A DNA stretch of 64,000 bases from Balneolaceae bacterium (lineage in GTDB: Bacteria > Bacteroidota > Rhodothermia > Balneolales > Balneolaceae), in assembly GCA_020832285.1 (NCBI GenBank), contig JAFIFB010000010.1, forward strand, positions 46,711 to 110,710, in the 5' to 3' direction. The position numbers were made by a program, and so were the translations under genes. How positions within the stretch are numbered: the stretch's first letter is position 1; every line of letters begins with the position of its first letter. Shown piece by piece: positions 18,385 through 26,847 of this stretch. The notes under the pieces are model-generated. The model worked only from the letters and a program-made list of their open reading frames with translations, was not told the DNA's origin and made no database searches.

Positions 18385-19017
18385 TGAAAGGGTCCGTATG
18401 GATGTACTCATGTCAAACCGATTTGATATAGTAATGTTTATGAGGGTCCAACATATTGAAACCAGATTGTTGATTAGAAATAAAACTTATAATGAGTTTC
18501 ATTTGTATAGTTGAAATCGTCTCAATGGAACTCACTGGAATGGTGTCTGTTTGACTTTCCAGTCGTTATCAGAGTTACAATGTGGTTTTCTATAGCTATG
18601 TTTTCTACTATTATCCAGGCCTTAACTTATAGTTTATAGAGGTATTTTTTCTCGATACTTACCCTGAAAGGTTCACACGCCATTAGCTTGGACACAGTGT
18701 AATAATGCCTGTGTTTTAAAACGCATTCCGGGGTTAACAAAAATCCACATCCCTACCTCAAACCTGCCAACCAAGACACAACCATTAGGTAAATCAAACG
18801 GGAATTGGATGGATTTACGAAAGAAAAGAAAAGCTACCTGACAGTGCGGCAAAGATCTCTTGGCAATGTTCACGGTACCAATTCCTCGATACCGTTAATT
18901 GATTTTCAAGGATTGTCGCTTGGTGTGTTGTAAACACGAAACCAACACATAGTATGTCAAGAAATATCAATTAAAATTTAGTGTCTTATATCTAAATAAT
19001 TCAATACAGAAAGTTTT
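18385..19017. other. Gene-poor region before the orphan glycosyltransferase
   Basis: No supported gene. A 66-codon minus frame at 18673-18873 shows no domain, signal peptide or good start, and I do not call it. This marks the left edge of the accessory stretch. Confidence 0.4.
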
Positions 19018-19956
19018 ATGTTTTCCGTCATTATCCCAATTTATAACAAACTACCTCATTTAGAGAGATCTGTTCAATCTGTTCTGCAACAATCATTTGA
19101 GAATTTTGAATTAATTCTGGTAAATGATGGGTCTGATGACGGCTCAGAAAATAAGATATATGACTTCAAAGATCCTCGAATCAGAGTATTTCATAGAGAG
19201 AAACCAGTAAAAGGTGGATATGCTGCAAGAAATCTTGGAATTGAAGCTTCTAAATATAATTGGATATGCTTTTTAGATGCTGACGATAGTTGGGAAAAGG
19301 ATTTTTTGAAAATGAATCAACAACTCATTAATCAATATACCGATATTTCTCTTTTTTGCTCTTCCTGGCGTATTAAAACTTCTGATCAGATTAATGTAAA
19401 CAATCTCTATAAAAAACTACCGAAAAATACTATAAGTCTATTTTCATATTACCAATATTTATCGTTAACTGCATCAAAAAAACCGCCAATTAATACAATA
19501 GTTACGGTTTGTAAAAAAGCTTCGATCTTATGCTGTGGCAAATTCCCAGTGAATAAGTGTAAAGTTGGGGGTGATGTTGATACATGGTTAAGGTTAATAA
19601 AACAAGAAAAGAGATTTGTTCATATAAACAGAATCGAGGCTAATTACTACTTAGATAGTGTAAACAGGACTAATACATACAGTAATCTTGGAACTGGATG
19701 TATCATATCAACTTGCAACTCTTTTATAAACAGCACTAATGACAAAAAAGAAATCAGGTTATTAAAAAAATTTTCTAACCGTTTTCTTTACTATTTAATT
19801 ATCAAAAAAATTCTGTTGAATGAAAAGTATTCAGACCTTTTGACCTACTTTTATAAAGAAAAGAACTTTTTTATATATATTGCTTTTAAGATCTCTCAAT
19901 ATTCATTTTTATATCGATTGGCAAGATTATTTATGAGACTCAAAATAAAAACATAG
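19018..19956 (+). CDS. Family 2 glycosyltransferase (orphan, AT-rich)
   Basis: This is a predicted GT-A fold enzyme that transfers a sugar from a nucleotide donor, probably in surface polysaccharide synthesis. The N-terminus FSVIIPIYNKLPHLERSVQSV is the classic GT2 start. LILVNDGSDDGS gives the donor-binding acidic residues, ARNLGIEAS follows, and the metal-binding DxD-type segment reads CFLDADDSW near residue 86. The last part is basic and poorly conserved, and 312 residues is typical. The gene is visibly richer in A and T than its neighbours and stands alone without other glycan genes, which suggests acquisition by transfer or a remnant of a lost cluster. Confidence 0.9.
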   Translation: MFSVIIPIYNKLPHLERSVQSVLQQSFENFELILVNDGSDDGSENKIYDFKDPRIRVFHREKPVKGGYAARNLGIEASKYNWICFLDADDSWEKDFLKMNQQLINQYTDISLFCSSWRIKTSDQINVNNLYKKLPKNTISLFSYYQYLSLTASKKPPINTIVTVCKKASILCCGKFPVNKCKVGGDVDTWLRLIKQEKRFVHINRIEANYYLDSVNRTNTYSNLGTGCIISTCNSFINSTNDKKEIRLLKKFSNRFLYYLIIKKILLNEKYSDLLTYFYKEKNFFIYIAFKISQYSFLYRLARLFMRLKIKT

Positions 19957-20180
19957 AATTTTATTTTAATCATCTTAAATTCGGGTGATTAAGAACTTTT
20001 TATCATACTTAATTTTCACTTTTATGGATAAGTGGTAATTATTTCCAATCATAGCATAAGCTTTCCTCAGGTCAACCTTTTTCTGTAACTCCATTCAAAA
20101 AAACGGGGACGGATGTGTGATCCTCCAAAACAATTTCTATTTTTATGGACTGAATTTTTTACTAATTTTAGTACTAAATC

Positions 20181-20353
20181 ATGCCAGAAGAGGATCGAAA
20201 ACTAACCGTTACAACCTACAATATTACTGAAGACACCTCGTACAACGATGAGAAATATGGCATAACTGGGCCAATCTAAACGATGTGGGCCGAAATGATC
20301 CCTGCCCTTGCGGAAGTGGCAGAAAATATAAAAAGTGCTGTTTAAGAAAATAA
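20181..20353 (+). pseudogene. SEC-C tail remnant of a frameshifted gene
   Basis: The first frame from ATG 20181 gives 32 residues ending at a stop near 20277. A second frame continues with [20 protein letters not shown] and ends in a CxCx8CC-type SEC-C zinc motif (CPC...KKCCL). Adding one extra copy of the local 7-base unit GAAATAT, present once near 20253, would join both frames into one sensible C-terminus. I therefore read it as the decayed end of a SEC-C protein like the one ending at 24864. The body of the gene is gone. Confidence 0.7.
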
Positions 20354-20368
20354 ATTTACTGATAAATA

Positions 20369-20593
20369 ATGCAGGTGCTGAGAAACCATTGGGAAAAGGA
20401 AGTTGTTTATGCCGGCGGTGATGGGGTTGTTCATTTTGAATTTTGCAATTATGAAACGGATGACTGCCCCTTTCCTGAAAAGTACTGCTGGTGCAAAGAC
20501 CTCGATGATTCTGATTTCAGCAATGATGGGCTGCAGGGTTCCGAGCCTTTTTTATGTCATCCATTACGATTCTTACATTTAAAGATGTTTTAA
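20369..20593 (+). pseudogene. Remnant of an unknown cysteine/acidic C-terminal domain, copy 1
   Basis: This 74-codon frame contains the segment GVVHFEFCNYETDDCPFPEK followed by YCWCKDL and an acidic run. The same pattern, more decayed, occurs at 25111-25440 (GVVHYEFFSYEPDGCP then FCWCKEL). The final residues after about 20545 lose the pattern, so the natural end is damaged. The family is unknown to me. It directly follows a SEC-C remnant, and the second copy follows an intact SEC-C motif, so the two pieces may have been duplicated as a unit. Confidence 0.55.
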
Positions 20594-20747
20594 ACCTTAG
20601 CGGCCGTTTCCGCACCTGGTGGTTAAATAACCCCACCCGAGTTCGAAACTGGATGTACTGAATGGATCCATAACACGTGTATATGGGTGTGGCAGGACTC
20701 AAAACCGCAAAGAAATTTCTTGATGACTCTAAACTAACCTGGCCTGA

Positions 20748-22106
20748 TCAAAACCGAAACGAAATAAACTTGTCGAACAGCGCTGTTTTGCGACATTGGT
20801 CAGGCTGGTAAAACCACAGCGTTTCTTCCCCGGTATTCCTGGTTTCTATTAAGCCAAATAGTTCCAGAGGTTTTAATAACAGGTAGTACACAATACTATC
20901 GACCTTGGAGTATATTGAACTCCGGTATGCAATTTCATCATATGACAGGGACAACAATATCTGCGCAGACAGTTCATCAATCGAAACCCAATCATCGACC
21001 AGTTGATGTAGACGGTAAAGTGCAAAGGGAATATTTTCCTGCACCTTAGGATATTCGAAAATATTATTAGACAGGTAAGAGATTTTTATTTTTCTGAAAT
21101 AGGCGATAAAAAGGTGTCGATAGAGCTCGCCCGAACGAGAACTGAGGGACAGGCCAGACCGCTTTTTTACTGCCATTAATTTCCCTTTATTTTTGCGGAG
21201 CAGGCCTGAAGCCTCCAGCAGAACGCGGGTGCAGTGAAGCAGCCAGATGTCGTGTTCGTTCACAAACTTGTTATGCCTTTTTACGGCTTCCAGGTAACCA
21301 TCTGGCCAGATGCAAACCGACATCAGCTCGGAAACAGACTTGCGCTGAAGATTTCCAATTTTTGTAAGTCCCAGCCCATCTTCTTTTTGCGCTTTTAGTA
21401 ACATGGTTCGTGCATTGTGGAAGAGGATAGAACCTTCTATCGCTTTAGCTGTAAGCTTTCCATTTAACTGAACCGGTCCTTCGTTTTTTTCCCAGTCGCA
21501 TATCAAAAGATTATATAGCTGAGCAGGATTCAGCCCCCCTGTTTCTTTCTCTAACAACCCCACCACCCCATCGATCTGCACGCTCATGTCATCCAAAAAT
21601 TTCTCCTTTATCTCCGGAGGAAGATCCTTAAACCAGTTTAGAAAAGAGTTTCCATCATCCATAACTTCATCTATCAGGCCTTCGATATCAAGAAAATCTA
21701 CAAAGTCCAAACTTTTGTCTTCATCTATACCAAGGTCCGTCCCATACATATCTTTAATATACTTTCTGGCTGTCTCTTCGGGAAGATAGCTCAAGTCGCT
21801 GGGTCCGTTTTCAAATCCTGTAATTTTACCACTTTGACTGCAGCTCAGACAATTCCAATGAACCTCGCATGGCAGCTCAATCCTCAGAAGTTCAATATCA
21901 CCCCCACAAAAATCACCATCCTCACTTTCTTCCTCACAAGAAATGGAGGATATCAATCTGATGCCCGGCTTTACAGAGGTAGCTTCCTGGGTAAACACAT
22001 GGTAATCCTCAAGCCTGAATTGCTCATCCTGGGGGAGAGCAAGAAACTCGTCAGATTCGAGGTCGGGGTAATCGGAAAGGTTAACAAATGTTTCGGTTGC
22101 TGACAT
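20748..22106 (-). CDS. Uncharacterised protein with pRiA4b/SEC-C-associated C-terminal region
   Basis: This 452-residue cytoplasmic protein has no signal peptide. The N-terminal third is acidic, with a possible zinc site of paired cysteines (CEEE, CGGD, CEVHWNCLSC, about residues 56-87). The part from about residue 245 (LTKIGNLQRKSVSEL... DIWLLHCTRVLLEASGLLRK... GELYRHLFIAYFRK) resembles the helical C-terminal region that accompanies pRiA4b ORF-3-like and SEC-C proteins. I recall this pattern but could not search it. No function is known. Its neighbours are UPF0158 and SEC-C genes plus decayed relatives, which points to an accessory cluster. The start is ATG 22106. Confidence 0.65.
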   Translation of the reverse strand: MSATETFVNLSDYPDLESDEFLALPQDEQFRLEDYHVFTQEATSVKPGIRLISSISCEEESEDGDFCGGDIELLRIELPCEVHWNCLSCSQSGKITGFENGPSDLSYLPEETARKYIKDMYGTDLGIDEDKSLDFVDFLDIEGLIDEVMDDGNSFLNWFKDLPPEIKEKFLDDMSVQIDGVVGLLEKETGGLNPAQLYNLLICDWEKNEGPVQLNGKLTAKAIEGSILFHNARTMLLKAQKEDGLGLTKIGNLQRKSVSELMSVCIWPDGYLEAVKRHNKFVNEHDIWLLHCTRVLLEASGLLRKNKGKLMAVKKRSGLSLSSRSGELYRHLFIAYFRKIKISYLSNNIFEYPKVQENIPFALYRLHQLVDDWVSIDELSAQILLSLSYDEIAYRSSIYSKVDSIVYYLLLKPLELFGLIETRNTGEETLWFYQPDQCRKTALFDKFISFRF

Positions 22107-22239
22107 TGAGTTCGTTTAGAATTGTTAATGTACCATAAGGTCAATGACCTATATTGAAAGGCAATATACTATGTAATTTTATTCGGATAGAGAATCAATT
22201 CTATTGTTTTTTTACCACTGTGTGCCAGTACATAGAAGG

Positions 22240-22274
22240 AGTTCCGCAATGTCACAATAAGACAATGCGGAACT
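22240..22274 (+). repeat. Palindromic repeat family 1, copy 1
   Basis: The arms AGTTCCGCAATGTC and GACAATGCGGAACT (one mismatch) surround a 7-base loop, followed by GG. It lies between two minus-strand genes. Other copies are at 24896, 25505 and 26415. Confidence 0.75.
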
Positions 22275-22294
22275 GGAAGTGATTTTACTGAAGA

Positions 22295-22987
22295 TCAAAC
22301 CAGTTCAAAGTGGCTTTTAGGCAGCCACACTATTTTCCCACGGTCGTCTTCAATGCGGATGAGCAAATCATCCGGCCTTTCATCAATAATTTTATACACT
22401 TTGCCGGGTGATAGTTTATCCGAATGGCCAACCGTTTCGATACAAATGACCTGTGCCCCTTTGGTCATTCCCTGTTGCCCCTTTTCAATCCGTTTACGGC
22501 GTGCAATGTTATCTTCCAGCATCTTTATACCTTTGGCCACACCCTCGTCCGATATAAGCCCATGACCTTTCAACCATTGCAATGCCCGTTCTCTCTCCAG
22601 CCTGTTCTTATAATTGTACCAGCGATCCCGGATACCCTCATCGTCAATCGCATCATTAAACCTCCGAAACGCACCACTACCCTGGATGGTCTTCAGCAGC
22701 AGCGTTTGAACTGTATCATCCAGATCGTTTAACTGCAGGATAAAGTTTTCCATCACCTGCCAATTATCTGAACTTGGTGCCGGGTGAATGTAGATAAACC
22801 GCTCACCATCCTCATCCTTTTCAATAAGCTGTTTCAGTTCTTCCTCTTCTTCCAGCTCGTCATATTCCGTGATACCCGTAACCTTATTTTCTTTTTTGTC
22901 GAAATACCAGGCCCCCATGTAACTATTATCGTTAAGAGCCATTTCGAGCATGGAAATCATATCATCTGTCAATTCTACATTCGGCAT
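22295..22987 (-). CDS. UPF0158 family protein
   Basis: This 230-residue cytoplasmic protein has the UPF0158 hallmarks. An N-terminal segment asks for about 30 residues of helix followed by GAWYFDKKENKV. The central signature AFRRFNDAIDDEGIRDRWYN is followed by ERALQWLKGHGL. A C-terminal extension of about 60 residues (KGAQVICIETVGHSDKLSPG onward) looks like a small beta-barrel and is not part of the usual family. No biochemical role is known. It sits in the accessory stretch among SEC-C and pRiA4b-like genes, with palindromic repeats on both sides. Confidence 0.85.
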   Translation of the reverse strand: MPNVELTDDMISMLEMALNDNSYMGAWYFDKKENKVTGITEYDELEEEEELKQLIEKDEDGERFIYIHPAPSSDNWQVMENFILQLNDLDDTVQTLLLKTIQGSGAFRRFNDAIDDEGIRDRWYNYKNRLERERALQWLKGHGLISDEGVAKGIKMLEDNIARRKRIEKGQQGMTKGAQVICIETVGHSDKLSPGKVYKIIDERPDDLLIRIEDDRGKIVWLPKSHFELV

Positions 22988-23079
22988 AGTTTGAATGGAT
23001 TGGTTTCGAGTTGAGGTTTAATATCTGACTGAAATATATAGACAGTTTAAAATGAAAAAAACTGGATATTTCAACTTAC

Positions 23080-23119
23080 CTGCATTATTCACAACCATAT
23101 TTCCTGGTGAATAATACAG
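23080..23119 (+). repeat. Palindromic repeat family 2, copy 2
   Basis: The arms CTGCATTATT and AATAATACAG match copy 1 at 14190-14229 across about 36 of 40 positions by eye, including the inner CCA/TGG pair. Confidence 0.7.
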
Positions 23120-23209
23120 GCTAAGAATTTTCATTCAGATATTTAGAATGGTTTCATATCTGCATAATTTATTTCCGGAATATCTCATGCACTTTAAACT
23201 GTAAAACCA

Positions 23210-23719
23210 ATGCCCGAAACACCTGGTAAAGAGAATCCTTTTGATTTCAAGATTATACACAGTGCTGATTTTATCCTTGAAAAATACCAAATTTCAGATG
23301 AAATCGCTGTCCAGATCGATGAAATATACCCTGAAGCTTTTAAAGGAAAGAAAAGCACTATAAAGAGGCTTCACCGCCTCTGCAAAAAATATCCCCGCAT
23401 TCCGTTTTTCAAAAATTACTTGTCTATAGCGTATCAAGCAGCCGGTAACGAAAAAAAATCGGCTAAGATAAATCGTGAACTATTACAGCAACATCCCGAC
23501 TATCTTATTGCAAAACTAAATGAGGCAATGGATCTTATTGATAACAATCAATTAGATAAGGTTTCCGGAATTTTAGGTGAAGAGATGCATATTCATAAGC
23601 TCTATCCCAACCGTGACGCTTTCCATATTGAAGAGGTATCTAAATACTACGCTACCACCATTCAATATTTTCTAAAGGCAAATAACGTGGATGAAGCAGA
23701 ACTGCGCCTTAGATTTTAG
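23210..23719 (+). CDS. N-terminal fragment of a frameshifted TPR-like/DUF1186/SEC-C protein
   Basis: These 169 residues form helical, TPR-like repeats (PRIPFFKNYLSIAYQAAGNE... PDYLIAKLNEAMDLIDNNQL). The reading frame hits TAG at 23717, just after a run of four T. In the minus-one frame the sense continues as ILDQIDPDSPETKRALFEFM and runs without a break into the next reading frame. I therefore infer one gene of about 550 codons (23210-24864) with a single frameshift near 23713-23717. A sequencing error in the T-run or true decay could both explain it. The start is ATG 23210. Confidence 0.75.
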   Translation: MPETPGKENPFDFKIIHSADFILEKYQISDEIAVQIDEIYPEAFKGKKSTIKRLHRLCKKYPRIPFFKNYLSIAYQAAGNEKKSAKINRELLQQHPDYLIAKLNEAMDLIDNNQLDKVSGILGEEMHIHKLYPNRDAFHIEEVSKYYATTIQYFLKANNVDEAELRLRF

Positions 23720-23757
23720 ATCAAATTGATCCGGATTCACCGGAAACAAAGAGAGCC

Positions 23758-24864
23758 TTGTTTGAGTTTATGGGGCATAATCTGGGGAAAAACATGGAGC
23801 GTTTTGAACAGGACATGGTCATTAAACGCAAAGTTAAGAGCCGAACCTATCACATAGATCTCCAAACCGATCAAGCTCCCTCTTTTACCCATTTCGAAAT
23901 TGAAGAGCTCTATAATCACGGACTGGATATTCCTGAAGAGGTTATTCAAAACATTCTAAATCTTCCCCGGGAGACTTTGATCACTGACCTTGAGCGTGTT
24001 CTTGAGGATGCCATCTGCAGATATGAATATTTCTATAATGAGACTGCAAAGGAATATGATGTTTGGAATGAAGACCGGCTCAACTTCAGCGTACACGCTA
24101 TTTTGCTGCTTACGGAACTACGCAGTAAGCAATCACTTGATAAAATCCTGAACTTACTTCGCCAGGGCGATGAATTTTGGGAATTCTGGTATAGTGACCT
24201 GCTCGAAGATATATTTTCAGAATCCGTTGCAACCCTGGCTGAATATAATATTGAGGCAATCACAAATTTTGTAAAAGAGCCTGACCTGGACACCTATAGC
24301 CGGAACGTTGGAGTATCAGCACTCGAAATGGTAGCCATGTTTCACGGCGAACGCCGGAATGAAGTCATTAACCACTTCGACGATCTAATACAATTCCATC
24401 TCAGTCAGCTTGATAACGACCGTATAATCGATACAGCCCTGCTCAGTTTTTTGGTCTGGAGCTGTATGAATATATCGGCATCAGAACTTCTTCCATCCAT
24501 TAAGGAATTGTATATGCACAACCTGATAGAAAAATCAATAGTAGGTGATTTCAAGCGAGTGGAAAAAGTTATAAATGACGAAATGGCTGGCAAAAGAGAT
24601 CAGCCCAAAACTATTTATGAAAGGTATGACTTCCTTGACGACAGTGTGTTCATAGACGGTTTTACTCCACCAAAAAATTTGACGGATAACAAAGGTTCGC
24701 TACATCCCTTTTCAGAGTTCCGCGAGGATGATCCAGCAGATACCTCATCACCCAGCTTGTTTAATTCAAAACTGAAAACTGCAACGAATCCATACAAAGA
24801 CACAGGCCGCAACGATCCCTGCCCGTGCGGAAGCGGCAAGAAGTATAAAAAGTGTTGTTTGTGA
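23758..24864 (+). CDS. DUF1186/SEC-C domain protein (C-terminal part of the frameshifted gene)
   Basis: These 368 residues contain a HEAT-like helical domain resembling DUF1186. Signature stretches are LRQGDEFWEFWYSDLLEDIF and YSRNVGVSALEMVAMFHGER near residues 140-200. The C-terminal SEC-C zinc motif is [19 protein letters not shown]. The listed start is a TTG at 23758; an ATG occurs at 23770, but neither has a good ribosome site, which fits the view that this is the downstream part of one frameshifted gene. SEC-C motifs bind zinc and often mediate protein contacts (as in SecA). Proteins of this type are of unknown role. A family 1 palindrome follows 32 bases after the stop. Confidence 0.75.
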   Translation: MFEFMGHNLGKNMERFEQDMVIKRKVKSRTYHIDLQTDQAPSFTHFEIEELYNHGLDIPEEVIQNILNLPRETLITDLERVLEDAICRYEYFYNETAKEYDVWNEDRLNFSVHAILLLTELRSKQSLDKILNLLRQGDEFWEFWYSDLLEDIFSESVATLAEYNIEAITNFVKEPDLDTYSRNVGVSALEMVAMFHGERRNEVINHFDDLIQFHLSQLDNDRIIDTALLSFLVWSCMNISASELLPSIKELYMHNLIEKSIVGDFKRVEKVINDEMAGKRDQPKTIYERYDFLDDSVFIDGFTPPKNLTDNKGSLHPFSEFREDDPADTSSPSLFNSKLKTATNPYKDTGRNDPCPCGSGKKYKKCCL

Positions 24865-24895
24865 GCTTCTGTTAAAAGCGCCGACACACTAAAAG

Positions 24896-24930
24896 AGATC
24901 CGCAATGTCTTTGCGAGATATTGCGGATCT
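24896..24930 (+). repeat. Palindromic repeat family 1, copy 2
   Basis: The arms AGATCCGCAATGTCT and AGATATTGCGGATCT (one mismatch) surround a 5-base loop, followed by GG. It lies 31 bases after the SEC-C gene. Confidence 0.75.
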
Positions 24931-25110
24931 GGTACCGATTCCACATAATAGGTCTGTGTTAGGACTCAATACTGATATTCGAAGACCTATCAGGTTTCTG
25001 GTCTTAGATATGGATCACGCACAATCAGATTGTCTTTTTTTAAGAAAAAGTTTATGCTTATTGCAAGTGATAAAAAATCCAAAAGTGACCTAAAAAAACC
25101 GTCATAAGGA

Positions 25111-25440
25111 ATACAAAAAATAACCTGGACCAGTTAACCACACAATTTGCTGAAGATCTGTGTTAAACATTAGAAAATCTTCCCGACCCGAATGAGGTGG
25201 CAGAGTTTAGTTTGATGAAGAGAGCCTGCCCGAAGAGCTGAAAATGTTTGTCGATGTTGAGAGTTGCCTACATGGCAAAGCCAAAAAGCTCACGGTCGCC
25301 ACCGGCCATGGAGTTGTACATTATGAATTTTTCAGTTACGAACCAGACGGCTGCCCCTTGCAGAGCAGTTCTGCTGGTGTAAAGAGCTGTAGGATCCAGA
25401 TTATAATCTTGATGATCTGGACGGTCCCGAACTGTTTTAA
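25111..25440 (+). pseudogene. Remnant of an unknown cysteine/acidic C-terminal domain, copy 2
   Basis: Joined across at least two frameshifts and two stops, this stretch reads as a relative of 20369-20593. One frame gives NNLDQLTTQFAEDL, the next gives FDEESLPEELKMFVDVESCL and GHGVVHYEFFSYEPDGCP, and a third gives LAEQFCWCKEL then an acidic tail ending DLDGPELF. The intact gene would be at least 105 codons. It is clearly decayed. The longest surviving frame is 25244-25465. Confidence 0.65.
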
Positions 25441-25504
25441 TAGTCGATTTTTTAAGAAACCTTAGTGCGTTAAACCATTTCTTCATCGGAACTGACCAGT
25501 AAGT

Positions 25505-25539
25505 AGATCCGTAATGTCTGGAAAAGACATTGCGGATCT
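25505..25539 (+). repeat. Palindromic repeat family 1, copy 3
   Basis: The arms AGATCCGTAATGTCT and AGACATTGCGGATCT (one G-T type mismatch) surround a 5-base loop, followed by GG. It lies just downstream of the truncated ATPase gene. Confidence 0.75.
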
Positions 25540-25556
25540 GGATCTATCTCGAAGAA

Positions 25557-26285
25557 TTAATACAAAAACCCAAACAGCCACAACGGAATTTTATTACCGC
25601 TGCCCTCTTCTATTCCATCCGCTGCAATATAGGCGTTGGGGATACCTCTGATCTGTTCCCGGGTTTTGCCGGGACCGCCCACTTCAAACGTCCAGGTGTC
25701 ATCCACCATAAAGTCGGCAAAACGGGAGGTCGTTACGCTATGCCGTACCTGCAACTGGTTCAGGAAAAAGGTCTCCCGCACGCTTCCTGCTTCCGGGCGG
25801 TTGTCGGATAACAGGAACATCAGATTGGGGTTTTGCAGGTATATTTTTTCGGGTTTTTGCAAATAGCTGACTCCCTGCGTATGGCTGCGCAGCAACGCCA
25901 GCACACCGGCCCTGTCCAGTAAATCCAGTATTTTAAGGATTGTGTTTCGCGGGATCTCCAGTTTTTTGGAGAGTTTGGAGATGTTGGGCGTAAACGGAAC
26001 CGATTGACTGAGCACATAGATCAGCTTCTTCATGTTGCGAACCGTCAGGGCATTTAGATCTTCATAGAGTGCGATGTCCACCTCAATTGCCAGGTTGGTG
26101 GCCTCACCGAGTTTTTGGGAGAACGACCGGATTTCCTCTTTGAAATAAGGATAATATCCCACACGCAGGTATTCCCGAAAAACTTTAAGAACGTCTGCAT
26201 TGTCTGATATATCGGCCGCCAGGGCCTGATGCTCATTCAAAATAGTTTCCAGGATTGGCGAATCAAATTCCAGGCCGTAATTCAA
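25557..26285 (-). pseudogene. Headless AAA/DUF4143 ATPase remnant
   Basis: These 242 residues correspond to the C-terminal half of the AAA+ ATPase/DUF4143 family. A helical linker is followed by a winged helix-like segment (FTPNISKLSKKLEIPRNTIL near residue 95) and a nuclease-like fold (FFLNQLQVRHSVTTSRFADF... TWTFEVGGPGKT). The N-terminal ATPase with Walker A and B motifs is absent; upstream of 26285 there is only non-coding sequence. Family members have about 380-400 residues. It may still be translated but cannot bind ATP, so I treat it as truncated. Family 1 palindromes flank it on both sides (25505 and 26415). Confidence 0.8.
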
Positions 26286-26414
26286 TAAAGCAAAATTATA
26301 TATTGTTAGTTTTATAAAGCAATTAGAAAAAGACGATACCCAGGCATGCCCTGGTTTGACAGTACGGAATCTATGGATTCTCCTTACCCGGATTAATAGC
26401 GAAGATTATATCAA

Positions 26415-26449
26415 AGATACGCAATGTCTTTTTCAGACATTGCGTATCT
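26415..26449 (+). repeat. Palindromic repeat family 1, copy 4 (perfect)
   Basis: The perfect 15-bp arms AGATACGCAATGTCT and AGACATTGCGTATCT surround a 5-base loop, followed by GG. Compared with copies 2 and 3 the C-G pair at position 5 is replaced by A-T in both arms, a compensatory change. Confidence 0.8.
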
Positions 26450-26532
26450 GGTAACGACCACATTTGCCAGTCCTATCCTCCCTCATCCAGTAACACCCTG
26501 TTCCATTTAAAAGGTTCTATAGGAATTGTTGT

Positions 26533-26553
26533 GGCTAAATTGATATGATAGCC
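26533..26553 (+). repeat. Short hairpin with loop AATTGATATGA, copy 1
   Basis: The stem GGCTA/TAGCC encloses AATTGATATGA. At 44841-44863 the same loop core lies in a different stem, GGGTAAA/TTTACCC. The conserved loop and covarying stem suggest a structured element of unknown role. Confidence 0.45.
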
Positions 26554-26847
26554 CCTGCATCCTTTTCAAATTACGCTCGAATTGAGGCTGTTTTACTTTC
26601 CGGTCTTCCTATCAGTGTCAAACGAAATCATTTTGGTCCACAACGCTGTCAGATCCGATGGATGCTGACAGGGCCTCTCATCATTAACCCACCAAAACAA
26701 GGATTGAAACTTTTGCTCAGATTGATCGGGTCAGCGACCCGATTTACGTTTCATTTTCATACAGAAAAATCAGGACTGACACTGGGTTTCGGGTGCCGGT
26801 CAAGCTGCCCGGCGTACGGTTTTCAAAATCTCAAATATAAAAAACTC

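Larger units (their letters stand above)
26286..26847. other. Gene-free stretch with several hairpins
   Basis: This stretch contains the family 1 palindrome at 26415-26449, a hairpin with the conserved loop AATTGATATGA at 26533-26553, a CTGTCAG/CTGACAG stem near 26647-26672 and a GGGTC/GACCC stem near 26727. A plus frame at 26545-27024 runs into the antisense of the hydrolase gene and shows no family features. No gene is called. Confidence 0.5.

Noticed and set aside
18673..18873. Minus-strand open frame of 66 codons
   Set aside because: No recognised family. I suspected a transposase scrap but found no DDE or HUH motif to support it.
22240..26449. The CGCAATGTC palindromes as intrinsic terminators
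   Set aside because: No T-run follows any of the four copies; all are followed by GG.
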